Positions 26,476 to 33,608 of a stretch of DNA of 64,000 nt are shown here, piece by piece (the first letter of the stretch is position 1; every line of letters begins with the position of its first letter). The notes under the pieces are model-generated. The model was not told the origin of the DNA. It worked only from the letters and a program-made list of their open reading frames with translations, and did not search any database. Source of the DNA: Sphingomonas sp. NBWT7. Lineage in GTDB: Bacteria; Pseudomonadota; Alphaproteobacteria; Sphingomonadales; Sphingomonadaceae. A program made the position numbers and the translations under genes. Location of the stretch: the NCBI RefSeq assembly GCF_014217605.1, contig NZ_CP043639.1, positions 1,883,501 to 1,947,500 on the forward strand. Reading direction: 5' to 3'.

Positions 26476-27810
26476 ATGCACGGCACCCAGACGGCGCGCG
26501 ACGACAAGGCCGCCTTCTCCATCTCGCCAGGACGTCGCAGTTACGTCCTGATCCTGCTGACGGTCATCTACACGCTTGCCTTTATCGACCGTCAAATCAT
26601 CAACATTCTCGCCGAGCCGATCAAGACCGACCTCCATCTCGCCGACTGGCAGATGGGCGCGCTGTCGGGCTTCGCCTTTGCGCTGCTCTACACCACCTTC
26701 GGGTTGCCTGCGGCGCGACTGACCGAGCGCGGCAACCGATCGTGGATCATCGCCGGCGCGGTGACGCTGTGGAGCGCGTTCACCGCGCTGTCGGGCTTCG
26801 CCAACAACTTCGTCCACCTGCTGCTCGCGCGCACCGGCGTCGGCATCGGCGAGGCGGGGTGCGTACCCGCCGCGCACTCGCTGATCAGCGACATCACGCC
26901 CAAGGACAAGCGGGCGAGCGCGCTGGCTGTCTTCTCGATGGGGCTGCCGCTCGGCTCGCTCGTCGGGCTGGCGATGGGCGGCGTCGTCGCGGGAGCGTTC
27001 GGCTGGCGTACCGCCTTCTTCCTCGTCGGGCTGCCCGGCATCGCGCTCGCGCTGCTCACGCTCCTGACGGTGCGCGATCCACGACCGAGCGGGCGCGCCG
27101 TCACCGCCGGCGGCGAGGACGTGTTGAGCGTGAAGGGCGTGTTCCGCCATTTGCGCCAGCGGCCGAGCTTCGTGTGGATGACAATGGGTGCCGCGTTGCT
27201 CGCCGCGACCGGCTATGCCCACCAGACCTTCTACGGTTCGTTCTTCCTGCGCAATCACGGTCCCGCGCTCGATTATTGGGCGGGCGTGTTCGGCCTGAGC
27301 AACAAGCTCGCGTTCCTCGGCATCGCGCTCGGCCTCATTATCGGTATCGCCGGCACGATGGGCACGGGGATCGGCGGGCGGATGGCGGATCGCGCCGCGG
27401 CGATCCACCCGTCGGGCTATATGAAGGTGCCCGCCTGGTCGACGCTGATCGCAATCCCGTTCCTTGTCGCCGCGTTCCTGGTGCCGAGCGCGATGGCAGC
27501 GCTGGCGCTGCTGCTGGTGCCTCATTTCATGAAGGCGATGTGGTACGGCCCGGTCTTCGCATGCGTGCAGGGGATGGTGGCGCCGCGCTCGCGCGCGACG
27601 GCGATCGCGGTGTTCCTGTTCTTCGTCAACGCGATCGGGCTCGGCATGGGGCCGGTGATCGCCGGCGCGATGAGCGACCTGCTGGCAAAGACGATGGGCG
27701 CCGACGAGGGGCTGCGCGTCGCGATGATCGTATTCGCGGTAATGCTGGTGGCGGCGACCGCCTGCTTCCGCAAGGCCGGCCGCACGCTGGCGGACGATCT
27801 GGTGAGCTAG
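26476..27810 (+). CDS. MFS transporter (spinster-like)
   Basis: A 444-residue major facilitator with 12 predicted membrane helices. TM1 is SYVLILLTVIYTLAFIDRQI; the signature LPAARLTERGNRSWIIAGAV (loop 2-3) and ARTGVGIGEAGCVPAAHSLI in TM4-5 place it in the spinster-like branch that in sphingomonads accompanies degradation clusters. It likely moves the aromatic or lipidic acid, or a product, across the inner membrane. Start: ATG at 26476 with GAGG upstream; longer frames run back into the TetR gene. Convergent with the DUF1206 gene, 16 bases apart. It closes the catabolic island. Confidence 0.92.
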   Translation: MHGTQTARDDKAAFSISPGRRSYVLILLTVIYTLAFIDRQIINILAEPIKTDLHLADWQMGALSGFAFALLYTTFGLPAARLTERGNRSWIIAGAVTLWSAFTALSGFANNFVHLLLARTGVGIGEAGCVPAAHSLISDITPKDKRASALAVFSMGLPLGSLVGLAMGGVVAGAFGWRTAFFLVGLPGIALALLTLLTVRDPRPSGRAVTAGGEDVLSVKGVFRHLRQRPSFVWMTMGAALLAATGYAHQTFYGSFFLRNHGPALDYWAGVFGLSNKLAFLGIALGLIIGIAGTMGTGIGGRMADRAAAIHPSGYMKVPAWSTLIAIPFLVAAFLVPSAMAALALLLVPHFMKAMWYGPVFACVQGMVAPRSRATAIAVFLFFVNAIGLGMGPVIAGAMSDLLAKTMGADEGLRVAMIVFAVMLVAATACFRKAGRTLADDLVS

Positions 27811-27826
27811 CCCGTCCGCACGCGCG

Positions 27827-28615
27827 TCACGCTCCGCCCGTCACCTTGCGCACCGCATCGTCGACTGGCACGTCGTGCAGCACGCGGTAGCGCGCCTCGA
27901 TGAAGCTGAAGATCCCAAAGCCGAGCAGGCCCACCGCGACGAGGAGGTCGACCGGGCTCGACAGCCAGTCGATCGCCTCCGCCATGCCCCCGGCGGCGCT
28001 CGCCCGATCGGAGAAACCGGCGCGCAGCAGGAAGAAGCCGGTGACGAGGAAGATCAGTCCGCGCGCGGCGTAGCCGAGCCGCCCGCTCCATTGCACCCAC
28101 GCCCGGCGCGCCGCGCCTGGCTCTAGATAGCGCAGGAAGCCGGCCTTGACCGCCTTCGCCAATTGCACGCCGCCGACGACGAGCAGCAGCACGCCGCCGA
28201 GCATCACGAGGAAGGTGCCGCCGGGCAGCGCGAGCGCCGTCTGCGTGCCCTGCTCGGCACTGTCCTTTGCCGCCTTTATCCCCTGCATCAGCCGCACCGC
28301 CTGATAGGTGAGGAACAAGTGCACGATCCCGCTGATCGCCGCGCCCGCGCGCTCGACCAACCCTTTGCCTTCACTGCCGTGCCGCTCGATGTCGAAGGCA
28401 GCGTCGCTCAGCCGCCACAGGCCATAGGCGAACAGCCCCGCCGCCATGATCGCGAGCAGCACGCGCCCGCCGCCGTCGCCTAGATAGGCGAGTGCGCCGG
28501 CGGGATCCTCCGTTCGCCCGGTGCGCAGCACGAGGATGGCGATGACAGTGTAGAGCAGGCCGCGAGTGGCAAAACCGACACGGGTCAGCAGCGTGAGCGA
28601 TGAACTGGCCGACAT
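27827..28615 (-). CDS. DUF1206 membrane protein
   Basis: A 262-residue integral membrane protein made of three similar two-helix units, the DUF1206 pattern. Each unit starts with a variant of the same motif: TRVGFATRGLLYTVIAILVL (about residue 10), ERAGAAISGIVHLFLTYQAV (about 90) and GRLGYAARGLIFLVTGFFLL (about 185). Function is unknown for the family. Start: ATG at 28613-28615 with AGGGG six bases upstream; the longer frame has no family similarity. It stands alone between the catabolic island and the glycan cluster. Confidence 0.88.
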   Translation of the reverse strand: MSASSSLTLLTRVGFATRGLLYTVIAILVLRTGRTEDPAGALAYLGDGGGRVLLAIMAAGLFAYGLWRLSDAAFDIERHGSEGKGLVERAGAAISGIVHLFLTYQAVRLMQGIKAAKDSAEQGTQTALALPGGTFLVMLGGVLLLVVGGVQLAKAVKAGFLRYLEPGAARRAWVQWSGRLGYAARGLIFLVTGFFLLRAGFSDRASAAGGMAEAIDWLSSPVDLLVAVGLLGFGIFSFIEARYRVLHDVPVDDAVRKVTGGA

Positions 28616-28788
28616 AATAACCCCTTCTATCGCGACGCAAACATCCAGCCGAACGCTTTCGTTCCGCTGCAGGAACGGTGCGTCGTTCGTCAAAAGGAAA
28701 GGGCATGTTGCGTCTCGCCTTAGTAGAATTAGACCATTTCGCGGCAAGACCAAGCAGCGGTAAGGGGGCGCCAGGGGAGGAATAGCTG

Positions 28789-29049
28789 ATGCTGAAATCG
28801 GTCAAGGCTGGCGGGGCTGGTGGTGTGATGAAAGCGTTGCAGTATGGAAACTCCGATACCGAAGCGTTCATCGATATCTGCTACCATGCTATCCTAGGCC
28901 GCGCGCCGGATCAGGTAGGTCTGAGAAATTACGGAACGATGATTGCCGCGGCACCCAATCGCGAAACGTTGATCGCCGTCGTTCGATCGATCGTGATGAG
29001 CGAGGAAGCGGGCAAGTATCGCGATCATCACCTTTCGATCAATCGGTAA
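28789..29049 (+). CDS. Small DUF4214-like protein (86 aa)
   Basis: An 86-residue protein with a good ribosome binding site (GGGGAGGA, seven bases from ATG). The central segment AFIDICYHAILGRAPDQVGL followed by RNYGTMIAA resembles one DUF4214 unit (pattern: aromatic-x-x-LGRxPDxxG), a module usually found in large secreted or glycosyltransferase-linked proteins. Here it is nearly the whole protein, with no signal peptide. Base composition is more A/T-rich than the neighbours, and the 223 bases downstream are also A/T-rich, so it may be a recent arrival. It precedes the glycosyltransferase operon on the same strand. Confidence 0.72.
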   Translation: MLKSVKAGGAGGVMKALQYGNSDTEAFIDICYHAILGRAPDQVGLRNYGTMIAAAPNRETLIAVVRSIVMSEEAGKYRDHHLSINR

Positions 29050-29272
29050 GATGATGAACTTTCCCTTATATCAGTAATCTATCACTATATGGTTTCAAAC
29101 GCGGCAGTAGCGGCGATAGCTTTCAATCTACAGAAAAGCGAACGCACCGTGACGCTACATTCGCCGACATGCACAGGCCAAGCCGCGTAATCGCCGGGCA
29201 ATTCGGCAACCTGGATCAAGTCGACGGAATGATCGCTGGCGCGTCCGCCAACATCGGTTATCGATCACGATC
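29050..29272. other. A/T-rich intergenic region upstream of the glycan operon
   Basis: This 223-base gap is much richer in A and T than the surroundings, particularly 29053-29125 (tttcccttatatcagtaatc and nearby). It presumably holds the promoter for the glycosyltransferase operon. I see no clear -35/-10 pair, RNA gene or reading frame with coding character. Confidence 0.4.
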
Positions 29273-30361
29273 ATGTTCGACGATGGGGCATCCGGCATTC
29301 TTCGGGCGGACGGCGATGGTGGGCCGGGCGGTCAATTGGTCGAGGATGTCGACATCGACAGTTCGATCTGCGTCCCCGTCCGTGACGAGGCGCGGCTGCT
29401 TCCGCAGTTGCTGGCGTCGCTCGCCGGTCTGCGCGTCGGCCGCGCGCGGGTGAGAATCTTTCTCTATTTCGACGGCTGCAACGATGACGGCGTCGCGATC
29501 GCGCGGCAGGCCGCCGACAATCTCCCGCACCCCCTGCACTTCGTACTGGGCGAGCGGCAGGCTGAGCCCAATGCCGGCTACGCGCGCGGCGCGGCGATGG
29601 CGCTCGCGCTCGAGCAGGTCGGCACGGGCCCTGCCCTCCTGTTCACCACCGACGCCGACAGCCGGCCGCAGCCCGACTGGATCACGGCGGGGATCGCGGC
29701 GCTGCGCGAGGCGGATGTCGTCGCGGGGCGGATCCGGCGCGACGATGCCGCCGGCGATCCGGCGCAGCAGCGGATCGAGGATTATTACGATCGCCTGCAT
29801 CGCTACCGCCGTCGGCTGGATCCCGTCGCCTGGGAGGCTGGTGACACGCATCATTTCGGCGGCGGCGCGAACCTCGCGATGACAGCCGACGCGTATCGCA
29901 CGCTGGGCGGCTTCCGCGCGCTCGCGCACGGCGAGGATGCGACGCTGCTCGACGATGCCGCGCGACTGGGGCTGTGCGTGCGGCGCGACGCGGGGATGGT
30001 GGTCGACACGTCGTCGCGGCGGGAGGGGCGTGCGGTGAACGGGCTGGCGGACGCGCTTCAGGCGATCGACCGCGGCGCGGTGCAGATGGTCGCGCACCCG
30101 GCAAGCGTGGCGTGGCAGGCGCGCGCCCACGCGCTCGCGCGGCGGACCTTCGGCGCGATCGACGATGCCGCGCCGCTGGCGGCGCTGATCGGGCTGTCGA
30201 CGGATCATCTCCGCGGCGTCGCACGCGACTGCCCCAATGGCGAGGCGTTCGCGATGCGCGTGGTGCCGGCGGCGCCGGGGCACGACCGGCTGGTGACGCT
30301 GGCGGTGGCCGAGGCGGCGCTCGCGGCACTGGAAGCCGAAGCGTGCGGGATAGCGGCATGA
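29273..30361 (+). CDS. Family 2 glycosyltransferase
   Basis: A 362-residue GT-A fold glycosyltransferase. The N-terminal strand SSICVPVRDEARLLPQLLAS, the nucleotide-sugar region FLYFDGCNDDGVAIARQ, the DxD-type motif LLFTTDADSRPQPDWITAGI and GGGANLAMTADAYRTLGGFR followed by GEDATLLDDAARLG are typical of GT2 enzymes using a nucleotide sugar. No membrane helices are seen, unlike NodC or chitin synthase, so it acts in the cytoplasm or at the membrane face. The ATG start at 29273 has no clear ribosome binding site; a TTG 21 codons later is possible. It overlaps the next gene as ATGA and is first of a four-gene coupled operon. Confidence 0.87.
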   Translation: MFDDGASGILRADGDGGPGGQLVEDVDIDSSICVPVRDEARLLPQLLASLAGLRVGRARVRIFLYFDGCNDDGVAIARQAADNLPHPLHFVLGERQAEPNAGYARGAAMALALEQVGTGPALLFTTDADSRPQPDWITAGIAALREADVVAGRIRRDDAAGDPAQQRIEDYYDRLHRYRRRLDPVAWEAGDTHHFGGGANLAMTADAYRTLGGFRALAHGEDATLLDDAARLGLCVRRDAGMVVDTSSRREGRAVNGLADALQAIDRGAVQMVAHPASVAWQARAHALARRTFGAIDDAAPLAALIGLSTDHLRGVARDCPNGEAFAMRVVPAAPGHDRLVTLAVAEAALAALEAEACGIAA

Positions 30362-31347
30362 CGGAAATCGCCGAGGCGTTGCACGCCGCAATCGCTGCGG
30401 CGGGATGGCACGTTGCGCCGCCGCGCGACCCTGGCGATGCGGCGGCGTATCTCACGCTGCTGCGGCCGCTCTACGCCGCGGGACGGCGCGATCTTCCGCT
30501 CGGCCGACTGCTCGAGGGGCATGTCGACGCGGTACAGATCGTGCAGCGCTACGGCGACGTGGGCCAGCAGGCGGCGCTGGCGGCCGCGCTCGCCGGCGGC
30601 GCGATGCTCGGCGTGTGGAATGCGGCGCTGCCGGGCGTGCCGCTGATGCTCGACGGCGGACGGCTGGAGGGCGGCAAGAGCTATGCCTCGGGCGCGGGCG
30701 TGCTGAGCCACGCGCTGGTTACCGCCGACACGCCAGCGGGCCAGCAACTGCTGCTGCTCGATCTCGCCAGCGTCGTACCGGCGATCGAGCGCGACTGGTG
30801 GCGCGTCACGGGGATGCAGCGATCGGAAACGCATCAGGCGCGGTGGCGCGGCGCGGCGGTGCCGGACGATGCGTTGATCGGCGCGCCGGGCTGCTACGCG
30901 ACCGAGCCGCATTTCAGCGGCGGCGCGCTGCGCTTCGTCGCGGTGCATGCCGGCGGGATCGCCGCGCTTTTCGACCACACGCGCGACCATCTCGTCGCCG
31001 CGGCGCGCGCCGACGATCCGTTTCAGGCGGCGCGGCTCGCCGAGCTGTTCGCGCTCGCGGCGGGCGCGGCGGCGACGGTCCGCGATACCGCGTGCGGCTG
31101 GTTCGAGGATGAGGGCGAGGCGCGGCTCGCGCGCGTCGCCGCCGCCCGGCTGGCGGTCACCGAGGCAGCCGAGCGCGCGATCATCCTTGCGCAGCAGGCG
31201 GTGGGGCTGCTGGGGCAGTTTCTCGCGCATCCGCTCGCCGCGACGCTCGCCGACCTCTCGGTCTACGTGCGTCAGCCAGCGCCCGATGCGCAGCGGCTGC
31301 GCGTCGGGCGCGCAGTGCGCGACGGTCTGCTGTCACCCGACCTGTGA
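30358..31347 (+). CDS. Short, degenerate acyl-CoA dehydrogenase-like protein
   Basis: A 329-residue protein with acyl-CoA dehydrogenase fold signatures but about 50-80 residues shorter than usual. The middle domain contains LEGGKSYASGAGVLSHALVT and the C-terminal helices end ADLSVYVRQPAPDAQRLRVG. The standard TEP/SD flavin-contact motif and GPxEVH ending are missing, so normal acyl-CoA oxidation is doubtful. Related folds include flavin N-oxygenases acting on amino sugars (KijD3 type), which would fit a sugar operon, but this is inference. Start ATG at 30358 overlaps the glycosyltransferase stop (ATGA); its own stop overlaps the PIG-L start (GTGA). Confidence 0.82.
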   Translation: MTEIAEALHAAIAAAGWHVAPPRDPGDAAAYLTLLRPLYAAGRRDLPLGRLLEGHVDAVQIVQRYGDVGQQAALAAALAGGAMLGVWNAALPGVPLMLDGGRLEGGKSYASGAGVLSHALVTADTPAGQQLLLLDLASVVPAIERDWWRVTGMQRSETHQARWRGAAVPDDALIGAPGCYATEPHFSGGALRFVAVHAGGIAALFDHTRDHLVAAARADDPFQAARLAELFALAAGAAATVRDTACGWFEDEGEARLARVAAARLAVTEAAERAIILAQQAVGLLGQFLAHPLAATLADLSVYVRQPAPDAQRLRVGRAVRDGLLSPDL

Positions 31348-31991
31348 GGCTGGCGCTGGGCGGCATCCGATCGGCGCTGATCGTCGCGCCGCATCCGGAC
31401 GACGAGATCATCGGCGGCGCGGGGTTGATCGCGGCGCTGCGCCTGCGCGGTGCAACGGTGCGCGTCGTGATCGTGTCCGATGGGGGCGCTTCGCATCCCG
31501 GCAGCACCGCCTGGCCGCGCGCGCGGCTCGTCGCCGAGCGCCGGCGCGAGAGCCGCCGCGCGCTGCTCCGTCTGGCAGTGCCGGCGGATGCGGTGACCTT
31601 TGTCGGCCTGCCGGACGGTGCGCTCGCCGCGCAGGGGGAGGCGTGCCGCCGGACGCTTCGCCGCCTCGTCGCGCAGACCGAACCGACGCTGATCGTCGCG
31701 CCCGCGGCGAGCGACGCGCACCCCGATCACCGTGCGGTGGCCGCCGCGCTGCGGGAGATCCGCACGCCGGCGCGGCGGCTCGACTATCAGGTGTGGCCGC
31801 CGCGCGGGCGGCATCCGCGCGCGATCACGCTCGTCGTCGCGCGGGGCGCGGCGGCGAAGCGTTCGCTGATCCGCGCGCACCGCACACAGCTGGGCGCGAT
31901 CCGCGACGATCCCGCGGGCTTCGCGATCGCGCGGCACGAGCTCGCCGCCTTCGCGCATCCGCTCGAACGCTTCGTGGCGCAGCAACGGTGA
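31344..31991 (+). CDS. PIG-L (LmbE-like) family deacetylase
   Basis: A 215-residue zinc-dependent deacetylase of the PIG-L/MshB/LmbE type, which removes acetyl groups from N-acetylglucosamine-containing lipids or small molecules. The zinc and catalytic motif ALIVAPHPDDEIIGGAGLIA is complete and the later zinc ligand is in SDAHPDHRAVAAALREI. GTG start at 31344 overlaps the previous stop as GTGA, and the stop overlaps the methyltransferase start as GTGA. Coupled to a glycosyltransferase and methyltransferase, it likely de-N-acetylates the sugar that is transferred. Confidence 0.92.
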   Translation: MRLALGGIRSALIVAPHPDDEIIGGAGLIAALRLRGATVRVVIVSDGGASHPGSTAWPRARLVAERRRESRRALLRLAVPADAVTFVGLPDGALAAQGEACRRTLRRLVAQTEPTLIVAPAASDAHPDHRAVAAALREIRTPARRLDYQVWPPRGRHPRAITLVVARGAAAKRSLIRAHRTQLGAIRDDPAGFAIARHELAAFAHPLERFVAQQR

Positions 31992-32560
31992 GCGCGATCG
32001 GGCTGGACGGTTTCGCGGCCAAATTCGCCGGCGACGCCGATCCGTGGCGTACCTTTACCGACCGTGACGAGGCGGTGAAGCGCACCGCGATCCTCCACGC
32101 GCTGGGGCCGGGCCCGATCGGCCGCGTGCTCGAACTTGCCAGCGGCAACGGATCGAACAGCGTAGGCATCGCAACGCGCGCGCTGCGGCTCGACGCGACC
32201 GAGGGCACGGCGGAGGGCACGGCGCTGACGGCACGCGCCATCGCCTGCTATCCCCGCGCCGAAGCGACGCAGTTGCCGCTGCCTGGCGCGTTCCCGCATC
32301 TGCGCTACGACGCGATCGTCGTCGCAGAGCTACTTTATTACCTGTCCGTGCGTGAGATGGCGGCGGTGGCGCGCGACGCGCGTGCGGCCTTGCGTCCAGG
32401 CGGCAGGCTGGTTCTCGCGCACCACCGCATCGACTTCTACGATTTCGCGCAGCGTGCCGGCGCGATCAACGCGCGATTTCTGCGTGCGGCGGGCGGGCGG
32501 TGGCGTGTGCAGGCGGTACGCGCGACGCGGCGTTGGGAAGTCGTCGTCGCCAATCAGTGA
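31988..32560 (+). CDS. NodS-like SAM-dependent methyltransferase
   Basis: A 190-residue class I methyltransferase. The start region GFAAKFAGDADPWRTFTDRD resembles that of NodS, the N-methyltransferase that modifies deacetylated chitooligosaccharides in rhizobia; SAM-binding motif I is RVLELASGNGSNSVGIATRA, and motif IV is DAIVVAELLYYLSVREMAAV followed by LRPGGRLVLAHHRIDFYDF. GTG start at 31988 overlaps the deacetylase stop. As last gene of the coupled operon, after a deacetylase, it plausibly methylates the freed amine. The longer in-frame extension is a shadow of the two genes before it. Confidence 0.9.
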   Translation: MSAIGLDGFAAKFAGDADPWRTFTDRDEAVKRTAILHALGPGPIGRVLELASGNGSNSVGIATRALRLDATEGTAEGTALTARAIACYPRAEATQLPLPGAFPHLRYDAIVVAELLYYLSVREMAAVARDARAALRPGGRLVLAHHRIDFYDFAQRAGAINARFLRAAGGRWRVQAVRATRRWEVVVANQ

Positions 32561-32639
32561 CTTGGCAGAAAAGTCGGTTGCGGACACGAAATGATACGCG
32601 TGCGGTAGAACCGTTTCGGCCGCGAAGCGTTTGTGTCCG

Positions 32640-33608
32640 GTGCGGGGGAAATTTCTACTGATCGCCGGGGCTGCCGGCGTGCTGTCGGCGTGCAATCGCC
32701 ACCAGTCGACGCTGGCGCCGTTCGGTGCCGACGCCGCCGATATCCGGCATCTTTTCATCGTAATGCTGATCGGCGCCGTCGTGATCGCGATCGGCGTCGC
32801 GCTGCTGATGCGGCACGCGGTACGCGCGCCCGAAGGCGAACTGACCCACAAGGGCGGCATGCGGCTGGTGCTGTGGCTCGGCGGGATCATCCCGACCGTC
32901 GTCCTGCTCGGCCTCCTCGCCTATTCGCTGCCGTTCATGAAGCCGCGGCCGACCGCGCCCGCCGACCTCAGGATCGGCGTGGAGGGCGAACAATTCTGGT
33001 GGCGGGTGATCTATCGGCCCGCCGGCGCCCCGGCAGTGACGAGCGCCAACGAGGTGCGCATCCCCGTCGGGCGCACGGTCGCATTTGAGCTGGCGGCGGG
33101 CGATGTCGTCCACAGTTTCTGGATTCCCGGGCTCGCCGGCAAGATGGACATGATCCCCGGCCGCACCAACCGGCTGGTGGTGCGTGCCGACGCGCCCGGC
33201 CGGTACCGCGGGCAGTGCACCGAATTCTGCGGGCTGAGCCACGCGCTGATGGCGTTCGACGTCGTCGCGATGCCTGCGCCGGCATTCGACGCCTGGCTGG
33301 CGCGCGAGCGGCAGCCGGCGACCGCCGTGGCCGACGCGGCCGGCGCTCGCGCCTTCGCTGCCAACGGCTGCGCCGCATGTCACAGTGTCCGCGGCGCTGG
33401 CGCGACGTCTGCGATCGGGCCGGATCTGACGCACTTCGGCACGCGGCGTACGTTGGCGGCGGGGATCCTGCCGATGACGACCGCCAACGTCGCCGCGTTC
33501 ATCCGCCATCCCGAGGCGGCCAAGCCCGGCGTGCGCATGCCCGCCTTTCCCCATATCTCGCAAGCGGAGGCGACTGAGATCGCGCGCTATTTGCAGGGCC
33601 TGAAATGA
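32640..33608 (+). CDS. ctaC: Cytochrome c oxidase subunit II with fused cytochrome c
   Basis: A 322-residue membrane protein. A lipoprotein signal (FLLIAGAAGVLSAC, lipobox LSAC) precedes two membrane helices (about residues 35-60 and 78-100) and a periplasmic cupredoxin domain with CuA ligands in DVVHSFWIPGLAGKMDM and GQCTEFCGLSHALMAFDV. A cytochrome c domain follows, with NGCAACHSVRGAGATSAIGP and axial Met in KPGVRMPAFPHIS. It receives electrons and passes them to subunit I. The start is uncertain: GTG at 32640 is preferred, TTG at 32631 is possible and neither has a strong ribosome binding site. It overlaps the next gene as ATGA. Confidence 0.94.
   Translation: MRGKFLLIAGAAGVLSACNRHQSTLAPFGADAADIRHLFIVMLIGAVVIAIGVALLMRHAVRAPEGELTHKGGMRLVLWLGGIIPTVVLLGLLAYSLPFMKPRPTAPADLRIGVEGEQFWWRVIYRPAGAPAVTSANEVRIPVGRTVAFELAAGDVVHSFWIPGLAGKMDMIPGRTNRLVVRADAPGRYRGQCTEFCGLSHALMAFDVVAMPAPAFDAWLARERQPATAVADAAGARAFAANGCAACHSVRGAGATSAIGPDLTHFGTRRTLAAGILPMTTANVAAFIRHPEAAKPGVRMPAFPHISQAEATEIARYLQGLK

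Noticed and set aside
29169-29453. 94-residue plus-strand frame at the start of the glycosyltransferase
   Set aside because: Mostly overlaps the glycosyltransferase in another frame, with no ribosome binding site or recognisable motif.
32581-32639. CGGACAC and GTGTCCG inverted repeat before the oxidase operon
   Set aside because: Only seven bases per arm with a 45-base loop; expected by chance and overlapping the start region.
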